Source: CAYGZQ01 sp964354375 [NCBI: uncultured Planctomycetota bacterium]
GTDB taxonomy: Bacteria; JAJVIF01; JAPKYR01
DNA length: 17,882 nucleotides
Assembly (NCBI GenBank): GCA_964354375.1
Contig: CAYGZQ010000045.1
Span: 16,451 to 34,332 of the forward strand
Direction of reading: 5' to 3'
Both the position numbers and the translations under genes were made by a program. Of the stretch, positions 7,615 through 13,676 are shown piece by piece (position 1 is the first letter of the stretch; each line of letters begins with the position of its first letter). The notes beneath the pieces were generated by a model. The model had not been told where the DNA came from. It did no database searches and saw nothing but the letters and a program-made list of their open reading frames with translations.

Positions 7615-7669
7615 CCCTCACTGACATGAGCATACGCTTATCGCTCGGATTTCACTCCGGCGGACGGGA

Positions 7670-7678
7670 AATATAGCA
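7670..7678 (-). promoter_or_regulatory. Extended -10 promoter element of kbl
   Basis: On the minus strand TGC precedes TATATT (7670-7675), a good extended -10. The -35 region is poor (TCCAAA at 17-base spacing). The implied 5' leader of about 120 bases contains the 16-bp palindrome. Confidence 0.45.
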
Positions 7679-7727
7679 CAGGTGGGAATCGATTTGGAAG
7701 GGTGGAACGGGCCGCAGCGCGAGACGG

Positions 7728-8188
7728 TCAGTGCGCGGTTTGACTCTCGGTCATGTTCTGGATAGCGCTGAAAAGGGGAAGGTACAACCCGATAATCCCC
7801 ATGATCAAGCTGAGCAAGAAAAGAACGACGACAAGAACACCGATGAGCGTTATGAGTTTTGGGAGAGCCGGACTGGCCAGGAAATGCCCTGAATAGAGCG
7901 GACCCTACCTCCTGGGTGCCGCATAATAGGCCGCATAAGGAGCAAGCCGACAAAGATCAGCGTCACCACAAGAAGGCAAGCCCAGCCCCCGTGTGTCAGG
8001 ACGTAGGATATCGTGATCATCATCCTTGTCAATGCAGGAAGAGAAGCATTCATTGACTTGAAGATTTCCACGAATTGGGGAACGATCAGAATGAAAGCCA
8101 CGGGGCTCAGAAGTATCGCCACTACAGAGGCGATGGAAGTGAAAAGCGAAGCCCGCTGGAGCCGTCTTATCCGTTGTTCGTCCTGCAT
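7728..8188 (-). pseudogene. Small GspF-like membrane protein, reading frame broken by a one-base shift
   Basis: From the ATG at 8188 one frame encodes two membrane segments around the motif VPQFVEIFKSMNASLPALTR, which resembles the PxFxxIF...LPxLT signature of type II secretion F proteins, and stops at 7850. A second frame, open between stops at 7905 and 7728, encodes a further long hydrophobic segment (LITLIGVLVVVLFLLSLIMG) ending LPLFSAIQNM, like a GspF C-terminus. Joining them needs a shift of one base between 7853 and 7904. For example, one extra C in the CCCAAAA run (7857-7863) gives a continuous protein of 153 residues. The gene has a consensus promoter and a GAGG ribosome site, so it looks expressed. 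A sequencing indel, a recent mutation or programmed -1 frameshifting are all open. GspF assignment is tentative; full GspF proteins are about 400 residues. Confidence 0.6.
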
Positions 8189-8207
8189 GGACCCTCACTC
8201 GTGTGGA

Positions 8208-8236
8208 AATCTAGCAAAGAGCGTCGGGTATGTCAA
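8208..8236 (-). promoter_or_regulatory. Strong promoter of the GspF-like gene
   Basis: On the minus strand a perfect TTGACA (8231-8236), a 17-base spacer and TAGATT (8208-8213) preceded by TGC form a near-consensus promoter with extended -10. The transcript start would be about 13 bases before the ATG at 8188, leaving just room for the GAGG ribosome site. The same -35 and -10 hexamers and the same spacing occur at the tRNA-Ile promoter. Confidence 0.8.
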
Positions 8237-8251
8237 TTTGGCGTCGAGCGT

Positions 8252-9601
8252 TCATGCTCCCCCCACCAGCCTTCTTTTAAACAGCCTTGCGGCGAGCCAG
8301 CCGCAGATGATTGAGAACAGAATGAGCACCAGCGCTTCGGAGTTGTGGGCGAACTGGACGAAATTCGACGCCTTCGCGTAACCCAGGATCGATCCCGGAC
8401 CGTTGAAGTGGTAGAGCGCGTCGAGATACCCGTCGATCGCCCACCCGTTGATCGTCAGAAGCCCCAGGTTCTTCATCCATACCGGCATGAGAATTCGAGG
8501 AAACATGCTGCCCCCGACCGCGCTCATCGTGAGGACTATCACGATAATCGACGCCTGGATCTGGTCGTAGCTTTTCGCCATCGCGGAGATGATCATGCCG
8601 AACGACGTCACCGCCGCGACCGTCGCGATTGAGATGATCGCCACGGTCGCCAGGTTCCCCAGCACGTTGACCCTGAAGACAAGCGTCGAGAGGATCAGCA
8701 TCATCGCGAGCTGGCACAGGCTGTTGAATGCGATGCTGAGGAATTTCCCCCATATGATCGCGTCCACCGTGATCGGCGCGAGTAGAAGCCGCTTGATCGT
8801 GCCCTCCTGCTGCTCCTTCAGAAGCGCGGCCGCCGAGTGACTGACCGAGAAGAGCAGGAACATCACGATCAGCCCCGCCACTGCGTTCGCCATCCACGGA
8901 TTCCCGCTCTCGACCTCTTCCCTGACCACCTCGACCGTCTTCAACTGGACCATGTCCGCCATCATGTCGGTCATTCCGCCCGCCGCAGCCTGACCGCTGG
9001 CCTCATCCTGGGTTTCGATCTCCCCAAGCCACCTGTCCATGAAGCCCATGATCGACCGGCCCTCGGGGGTCCCTTCGACCCCGACCTGTTCGAGAAGGAA
9101 ACCCATCGAGTCGTGGGGGAGTTTGTAGTCCATGCCCATGAACGCGGTTTTCTGGACAAGCCCTGCGGTGATCTGGCGCTCCATATCACTCGCGGGATCG
9201 TAGTACAAAGTCAGAACCGGCCTCTTGATCACCGGGAAACCGGGCATCGGCTCGGTCCGATGATAGACAAGCGCAAGCTGGTAGTCGCCGTCCAGAACAA
9301 GCTCGCGCGCCTGCTTCTCCGTAAGGGGCTTTTTCTCCTTGTCGGCGGGAAGGAATGAATGGACTGTGAAGACTTCTTCCTTCGAGAGATTCCCGGAGAA
9401 CGTTTTGCTCGCGTCGCTGTTCTCCTGGTCGACATAAAGAAGCTCGATGTTTACCTCGTTGCTGCCACCCATGCTCGAGTAGATCACCCCGAAGATGATC
9501 AGAATCATAATCGGAGCAAGGTAGCTTCCGATGAGTGCGCCACGGTCGCGGTAGGTCAGCTTGATGTCTTTCGCGGCAAGTGTGAGAGCTTTCCTGAACA
9601 T
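8252..9601 (-). CDS. ABC-2 type transporter permease
   Basis: The 449-residue protein has the classic ABC-2 (NodJ/CcmB-like) layout. A cytoplasmic N-terminal helix ([18 protein letters not shown]) is followed by a first membrane segment at about residues 24-44 and a large non-membrane region of about 200 residues. Five or six further segments then run from about residue 236 to the end. The conserved coupling motif [16 protein letters not shown] follows the second segment. A Met/Asp/Ala-rich stretch near residue 200 lies in the external loop. The start codon directly abuts the stop of the ATPase gene (TGAATG), so the two are translationally coupled and surely form one exporter. The substrate is unknown; this subfamily covers drug, lipid and sodium efflux and surface-lipid export. 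A C-terminal KRR charge cluster sits on the inside. Confidence 0.93.
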   Translation of the reverse strand: MFRKALTLAAKDIKLTYRDRGALIGSYLAPIMILIIFGVIYSSMGGSNEVNIELLYVDQENSDASKTFSGNLSKEEVFTVHSFLPADKEKKPLTEKQARELVLDGDYQLALVYHRTEPMPGFPVIKRPVLTLYYDPASDMERQITAGLVQKTAFMGMDYKLPHDSMGFLLEQVGVEGTPEGRSIMGFMDRWLGEIETQDEASGQAAAGGMTDMMADMVQLKTVEVVREEVESGNPWMANAVAGLIVMFLLFSVSHSAAALLKEQQEGTIKRLLLAPITVDAIIWGKFLSIAFNSLCQLAMMLILSTLVFRVNVLGNLATVAIISIATVAAVTSFGMIISAMAKSYDQIQASIIVIVLTMSAVGGSMFPRILMPVWMKNLGLLTINGWAIDGYLDALYHFNGPGSILGYAKASNFVQFAHNSEALVLILFSIICGWLAARLFKRRLVGGA

Positions 9602-10543
9602 TCAGTCCCTCAACTCCTTGCCCGTGAGATGGAGAAAAACGCTTTCCAGGTCGGGCTCCTTGACCGTCACCCGCCTTACAATCGCTTTCTTCTCGGTGAG
9701 GAAGCCGATGACGCCCCCCAGTTTGCCGCTGCCGTCGGAGGTTCTCAGGATGAGCGTTCCGTCGGAGAATGTCGGGCTCATCTCGGCAAGTCCGCTCCTT
9801 ATGGCTTCTTCCTGAGACGCCTCCAGCCCTCCGAGCTCGATCTCGACCAGGTCTAGTTCGCCAATCAGCGCGATGAGATCGCTCTTGGTGCCGGCTGCGA
9901 TCACCTTCCCGTGATCGATTATCGCGATCCCCTGGCAGAGTCGCTCGACCTCCTCCATGTAGTGCGACGTGTAGACTATCGTGACCCCTTCCCTGTGCAG
10001 CTTCTCTATCACCTCGAAAATCAGGTTACGGCTCTGCGGATCGATCCCCACTGTGGGCTCGTCCATAAGGATGAATCTCGGCGAGTGAAGGATGCTCGCT
10101 GCGATGTTGATGCGGCGCTTCATCCCGCCGGAATAGGTCTCGATCCTGTCGTTCTGCCTATCGGTAAGCCCGACGAGTTCGAGCGTCTCTTTGATCCTGG
10201 ACCTGAGCGTCGACCAATCGAGCCCGTAAAGTCGCCCGTAGAATTCCAGGTTCTCCTTCGCAGTCAGCTTCGAGTAGAGGCTTATCTCCTGCGGGATGAC
10301 ACCCATCCGGAGCTTGAACTCGACCGTCGGCTCTTTCAAAGGCTGCCCCAGGAATTCGATCTCCCCGCCGTCCCGTCTGAGAACGCCGCTCACTATGTTG
10401 ATCAGGGTCGATTTCCCCGCTCCGTTCGGACCGAGCAGCCCGAAAGTCTCGCCTGCGCCGACATCAAGGCTGACCGAATCGAGGGCGACGATGTCGCCGA
10501 ATTTCTTCGATACGTTTCTTATCGACAGGGCTGTTTTTCCCAT
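9602..10543 (-). CDS. ABC transporter ATP-binding protein (CcmA/NatA-type)
   Basis: The 313-residue protein carries all ABC ATPase motifs: Walker A GPNGAGKS (38-45), Q-loop Gln85 in GVIPQE, signature YSGGM (137-141), Walker B FILMDE (157-162) and the switch His194 in TSHYMEE. The length, with about 100 residues after the ATPase core, fits the exporters paired with ABC-2 permeases. The C-terminal domain with EPDLESVFLHLTG is typical of that family. I use the ATG at 10543, 7 bases after the stop of the HTH-MTHFR gene; a TTG at 10573 would overlap that gene by 23 bases. AGG six bases upstream is a weak ribosome site, so coupling to the upstream gene is likely. With the permease it forms an ATP-driven exporter in the inner membrane. 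Confidence 0.95.
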   Translation of the reverse strand: MGKTALSIRNVSKKFGDIVALDSVSLDVGAGETFGLLGPNGAGKSTLINIVSGVLRRDGGEIEFLGQPLKEPTVEFKLRMGVIPQEISLYSKLTAKENLEFYGRLYGLDWSTLRSRIKETLELVGLTDRQNDRIETYSGGMKRRINIAASILHSPRFILMDEPTVGIDPQSRNLIFEVIEKLHREGVTIVYTSHYMEEVERLCQGIAIIDHGKVIAAGTKSDLIALIGELDLVEIELGGLEASQEEAIRSGLAEMSPTFSDGTLILRTSDGSGKLGGVIGFLTEKKAIVRRVTVKEPDLESVFLHLTGKELRD

Positions 10544-10550
10544 TTCGTGC

Positions 10551-11705
10551 CTATCTTCTGATTCTCTCTCCAAGTTCCCTTAACACCATGACCGACGGTC
10601 CAACGCGGCTGATGTTCATCAAATGCACACCGTCCGCCATGTCAGCAAGCTCCTCGACCGTCTCCACCGCGATCGCAAGACCCTCCCGCTCGAGGTCCGA
10701 CGTCTTCTCGAGCCTGGACCGCACTTTGTCGGGAAGGACGACTCCCGGTATCGAAGTCAGGAGCTCAAGCGTTCGCTGCTCGAGTATCGGGATATATCCT
10801 GCGATGATTTTTGCCCCCAGAGGTTTCGCAAGCTTCAGGAATTCCTTGAATTTCTTCGCATCATTGACCGGCTGGGTCTGGAAGAATTCGGCGCCGGCGC
10901 GGATTTTCGCCTTCAGCTTCGAGACCTCGACAGCGGGGTCGAGCGCGAAGGGGTTGCATGCCGAACCGAGAAAAATATCTGATGGAGCCTTGTTGAGCTT
11001 GTTCCCGGCCATGTCGAACCCGCTCCTCAGCTTCACCGCGACCTCCAGCATCTGCACGCTGTGGAGGTCGAATACGGGCTGAGCGTCGGGATGGTCGCCG
11101 ATCTCCGGAGGGTCGCCCATGATGATGAAAAAATTCCGGACGCCGAGGACATATGCCGATAACATCTCCGACTGGAGGCTCAGACGGTTGCGGTCCCTGC
11201 ATGCCATCTGGCATATCGGCTCCACACCAAGCTCCAGAAGGACTCTGGCCGACGCTATCGGCGATAATTTCAATAGCGCCCGCTGATTGTCAGTCACGTT
11301 CACCGCGTCGGCGTACTGCCTCAGCTCCAACGCCTCCTTCTGGAACCTTCTCAGCCCGACCCCCTTCGGCGGATGAATCTCCATGGTCAGGACGAATTCC
11401 CCTCCGCGGACTTTGTCGCGGAAACCGGACGGATGCGCCCGGGGGGGAAGATATCCAAAGGTATCGGTCGGATCCAGGCGAGTGGCGTCCAGATGCGCGT
11501 CTTCAACGGAGATCCCAAGGGTCTCGGCGATTTTATCGATGATCTCGGGGTTGCGCGGACCCAGCCGAAGACGTCCGCTCTCCAGATCCGAGACAAAGCT
11601 CTGGGTGACCGAGGCCATTTCTGCGAGCTGGGTCTGGGAGATGCGCGGCGATTTCGACCGTCGCGCAAGTCTCACAAGTCTGCCGAATCGAACCAAGTCT
11701 ATCAT
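10551..11705 (-). CDS. Fusion of Cro/CI-type HTH and methylenetetrahydrofolate reductase domain
   Basis: The 384-residue protein joins two modules in one uninterrupted frame. Residues 5-70 form a Cro/CI-family helix-turn-helix (SQTQLAEMASV, then TQSFVSDLESGR), ending in the usual IAETLGIS. After a linker (70-100), residues 103-380 are an MTHFR (MetF) domain. Glu109 in LTMEIHPPKG matches the catalytic Glu28 of E. coli MetF; Asp198 in IIMGDPPE matches Asp120, which contacts flavin; FFQTQPVND (274-282) matches the folate-site strand. The style (CRDRN, GDPP, AGNKL, SACNP) is closest to the MTHFR half of Bacillus YitJ. The enzyme reduces methylene-THF to methyl-THF. Because the active-site residues are kept, this could be an active enzyme that also binds DNA, or a folate/flavin sensor. 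It lies between a nitroreductase and an ABC exporter and is probably co-transcribed with the exporter. I prefer the ATG at 11705 to the TTG at 11714. Confidence 0.9.
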   Translation of the reverse strand: MIDLVRFGRLVRLARRSKSPRISQTQLAEMASVTQSFVSDLESGRLRLGPRNPEIIDKIAETLGISVEDAHLDATRLDPTDTFGYLPPRAHPSGFRDKVRGGEFVLTMEIHPPKGVGLRRFQKEALELRQYADAVNVTDNQRALLKLSPIASARVLLELGVEPICQMACRDRNRLSLQSEMLSAYVLGVRNFFIIMGDPPEIGDHPDAQPVFDLHSVQMLEVAVKLRSGFDMAGNKLNKAPSDIFLGSACNPFALDPAVEVSKLKAKIRAGAEFFQTQPVNDAKKFKEFLKLAKPLGAKIIAGYIPILEQRTLELLTSIPGVVLPDKVRSRLEKTSDLEREGLAIAVETVEELADMADGVHLMNISRVGPSVMVLRELGERIRR

Positions 11706-11712
11706 AAAAGCC

Positions 11713-11721
11713 AATATATCA
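11713..11721 (-). promoter_or_regulatory. Extended -10 of the HTH-MTHFR gene; predicted leaderless start
   Basis: On the minus strand TGA precedes TATATT (11713-11718), and only 7 bases separate the hexamer from the ATG at 11705. The transcript would start at or next to the A of ATG. There is no Shine-Dalgarno (the intervening bases are GGCTTTT). TATC-GT-GATA overlaps the element at 11717-11726 and could be an operator half-palindrome for the encoded HTH. The -35 (TTTCTA) is weak. Confidence 0.5.
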
Positions 11722-11774
11722 CGATAATTGCCTGATAGAAAGAGCCTACCGCACTGATTATCGGGAAATATCGC

Positions 11775-12377
11775 TTATTGAGTCCTGATGTCGCCAGGGG
11801 TAGACACGTAGACTACCCTCTTCTTGCGCCTTTCAGGGGCCTCCGGTGCTTCGTCCGCATACCCAAGAAGGATCACCATCACAAGCTCCAGCTTCTTCTG
11901 GTCCACACCGCACAGAAACGATATCTCGTCTTTCATCGCAAGCGAGCTTGTCATCATGAGGCTGCCCAGACCCTCGGCGTACGTCGCCAGCACCAGATTC
12001 TGGCACGCGAGCGACGCTGAGATGATGTCCTTCTTGACCGGGTCTCCGATGTCAGTGAAGCATACGACTGCCACCGGCGCGCCCGCGAAATCGACATAGA
12101 TCTGCCGTCGCTTCTCGACCCCTTCCTCACCATAGCGCTCCCGTATGCCCTGCTCGATACCATCAAAGAGCGGTTGATGCAGGTGCGCAAGGCGATCGCG
12201 CATCTCATCGGTGAGAACGAAGAACTTCCACGGCTGGCGATTCATCGCTGACGGAGCCCAGGTCGCAGACTCCAGAACCCGGTCGAGCACGTCCCCCCCT
12301 ATCGGATCGCTCTTGAACCGGCGTATCGAACGGCGCTTTCTCATCACTTCGCGAATCGTCGTGGCTTCGGTCATCAT
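11775..12377 (-). CDS. Nitroreductase-family FMN oxidoreductase
   Basis: The 200-residue protein is a full-length member of the nitroreductase family, which uses FMN and NAD(P)H to reduce nitroaromatics, quinones, flavins or halogenated compounds as a cytoplasmic dimer. The FMN phosphate-binding stretch RKRRSIRRF (14-21) and the SAMNRQPWKFFV motif near residue 45 are clear. The middle segment DIISASLACQNLVLATYAEGLGS matches the conserved dimer-interface helix of the family, and VVILLGYADEAPEAPERR-like spacing ends in the usual R-R-K tail. The true substrate cannot be told. Two ATGs (12377 and 12374) are adjacent; there is no Shine-Dalgarno, and an extended -10 ends 7 bases before the first ATG. 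It lies 69 bases upstream of the HTH-MTHFR gene on the same strand, so read-through into that gene is possible. Confidence 0.93.
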   Translation of the reverse strand: MMTEATTIREVMRKRRSIRRFKSDPIGGDVLDRVLESATWAPSAMNRQPWKFFVLTDEMRDRLAHLHQPLFDGIEQGIRERYGEEGVEKRRQIYVDFAGAPVAVVCFTDIGDPVKKDIISASLACQNLVLATYAEGLGSLMMTSSLAMKDEISFLCGVDQKKLELVMVILLGYADEAPEAPERRKKRVVYVSTPGDIRTQ

Positions 12378-12384
12378 GGCTCGG

Positions 12385-12393
12385 AGTATAGCA
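12385..12393 (-). promoter_or_regulatory. Extended -10 of the nitroreductase gene; predicted leaderless start
   Basis: On the minus strand TGC precedes TATACT (12385-12390). Exactly 7 bases (CCGAGCC) lie between the hexamer and the ATG at 12377, the same geometry as at the next gene. No ribosome site is present. No clear -35. Confidence 0.5.
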
Positions 12394-12516
12394 TGAAAAA
12401 TGAGGTATGGAACGAACCCGGCTCCCTTAAGCGGTTATATTGGAAATATGCGCGGACGTTTGGTATCGTTTTAAAGGAACTGGAGGGTCCGGTCGGAACG
12501 CTTCGACGGCTTCAAA

Positions 12517-13026
12517 ATGCGTTCTCTCTACGCAATAGTCGGTGTCATCGTGCTCGTTGCGGCAGCGTTCGGGATTTTCTGGGCCGCAGGCCACGACTTC
12601 GGCACCCTCCAGTCGTCCGAGTTCTTCCCCTACGATTACCAGTTTGTCTCTGAGACCGGCGAGACCATACGTTCCAGCGGAGTGGTTGTGAGAGTGAACT
12701 ACCTGGAAGCCGCTTCGACCGACCGGGCCATGGCGAATTTCATGGTCGCCGCTCAGAAGATGTATCCTCAGGAATGCTCGGGCGACAACTGGGAGATTGC
12801 GGTCAGGCGACCCACTCCCGACGGAAGCGAGGAGAAATACAGCTTCTCCCACTATCTGCCTGAGGGATCGACCGTTCCGGACGAGCGCATAGAATACGGC
12901 TGCTGGACCAACGACATGTATGTCGTGAAGAAATCCTACGAAGCCGACTGGAGCGAGATCGCACGTATCGCGCAGGGCAAGGCCGCGTTCCAGGTCCAGG
13001 TCGAGCAGACCCGGACCGCTAATTGA
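12517..13026 (+). CDS. Uncharacterised membrane-anchored or secreted protein
   Basis: The 169-residue protein has an N-terminal hydrophobic helix (residues 5-24, YAIVGVIVLVAAAFGIFWAAG) after a single Arg. It is a signal anchor or an uncleaved signal peptide, since no good signal peptidase motif follows. The remaining 140 residues are hydrophilic, mixed alpha/beta in appearance and carry two Cys (CSGDNW and YGCWTND) that could pair outside the cytoplasm. I do not recognise the family. The ATG at 12517 has only a weak ribosome site. The nearest promoter-like element is TATATT at 12436-12441, without a convincing -35. The gene is divergent from the nitroreductase and 83 bases upstream of the next small gene. 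Confidence 0.75.
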   Translation: MRSLYAIVGVIVLVAAAFGIFWAAGHDFGTLQSSEFFPYDYQFVSETGETIRSSGVVVRVNYLEAASTDRAMANFMVAAQKMYPQECSGDNWEIAVRRPTPDGSEEKYSFSHYLPEGSTVPDERIEYGCWTNDMYVVKKSYEADWSEIARIAQGKAAFQVQVEQTRTAN

Positions 13027-13053
13027 CCTAACCGCATCCGAGTGGTATGGTTT

Positions 13054-13070
13054 CCCGGCTTTTTGCCGGG
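13054..13070. other. Stem-loop between two small genes
   Basis: CCCGGC and GCCGGG pair around a TTTTT loop, 27 bases after the stop at 13026. No T run follows on either strand, so it is a weak terminator at best. It may separate or stabilise the transcripts of the flanking small genes. Confidence 0.4.
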
Positions 13071-13109
13071 TATCGGGGACCCAAATTCTCCAGGAGCAGT
13101 AACGTAACA

Positions 13110-13475
13110 ATGGACGATCAGAAAACAACCGAACAGGACCCAAACGAAACCCCCGAGGCCGAATCGCCTGCCGACCTCCCCGAGCTTTTCAGCCGCGAGT
13201 TCTTCAAGATTTTCTCCGTCAAGAGCGACTGGCAGTTTTGGCAGATGTTCATGAAGGCGGGGCTGAAGATCAACGACGACGGCAGCCACAAGTTCGTCCG
13301 CCCCATGAACAAGCGCGAGCTCGAGGAGCTTTTGACGGCCTGGCACGAGGGGCTGGTCACGAAGGACGAGCTGAGGGATTACGTGCAGGGCCTGGGGACG
13401 GGCAAAGTGACCAGGTACCGGATATCGTCCGACCTGGCCGCCCGCCGCCGCGCCGCCGGTCAGGGAAAGGAATAG
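13110..13475 (+). CDS. Uncharacterised small acidic cytoplasmic protein
   Basis: From the ATG at 13110 the protein has 121 residues. The first 25 are acidic and Pro-rich (TEQDPNETPEAESPADLP), followed by a helix-rich part (FSREFFKIFSVKSDWQFWQMF) and a charged second half (NKRELEELLTAWHEGLVTKDELRDYV) that reads like two EF-hand-style or scaffold helices without calcium ligands. It ends in an Arg/Ala-rich basic tail. There is no signal peptide or membrane segment. I do not recognise the family. AGGAG lies 13 bases before the ATG, a long but usable spacing. The frame is open to an ATG at 13047, but that start lies before a stem-loop and has no ribosome site. Confidence 0.65.
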   Translation: MDDQKTTEQDPNETPEAESPADLPELFSREFFKIFSVKSDWQFWQMFMKAGLKINDDGSHKFVRPMNKRELEELLTAWHEGLVTKDELRDYVQGLGTGKVTRYRISSDLAARRRAAGQGKE

Positions 13476-13518
13476 ACGGCCGGGCTTTACGAAGGTTTAC
13501 CCTTTTGCTCTCGTCTTC

Positions 13519-13558
13519 TGTAATCACATTAGTTACGACTGTAACCAAAATGATTACA
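13519..13558. promoter_or_regulatory. 40-bp nested dyad with four related half-sites (candidate operator)
   Basis: Outer arms TGTAATCA (13519-13526) and TGATTACA (13551-13558) are perfect inverted copies. Inner arms GTTAC (13532-13536) and GTAAC (13541-13545) are also perfect and share the same centre. Read on the proper strand, four copies of YGTAAYYA appear: TGTAATCA and TGTAACCA on the plus strand, TGTAATCA and CGTAACTA on the minus strand. It is AT-rich in a GC-rich region, between the stop at 13475 and the promoter of the lipoprotein gene. It suits cooperative binding of a dimeric regulator; as RNA it would also fold, and a weak terminator for the upstream gene is the alternative. Confidence 0.6.
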
Positions 13559-13616
13559 TCTTCTTACACGCCGGAATCGACGGTCCTGTTTGGCTTGGAG
13601 ATCGTGCTCTCACTCG

Positions 13617-13640
13617 ATTCTGATGTGATATAATCAGAAT
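13617..13640 (+). promoter_or_regulatory. Extended -10 promoter embedded in a perfect 8-bp dyad
   Basis: TGA plus a perfect TATAAT (13626-13634) is a consensus extended -10, placing the transcript start near 13641, about 36 bases before the lipoprotein GTG. It lies inside ATTCTGAT (13617-13624) and ATCAGAAT (13633-13640), perfect inverted arms with an 8-base spacer. A protein bound there would block polymerase, so repression is the natural reading. No good -35. Confidence 0.6.
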
Positions 13641-13676
13641 ACTTCAATCATCCGCTTGTCCTTGAGGAGGTTGGCC

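Noticed and set aside
12436-12450. TATATT followed six bases later by ATG, another leaderless-looking start
   Set aside because: The ATG opens only an 8-codon frame ending at 12474, and there is no TGn or -35; at most it is a promoter for the gene at 12517.
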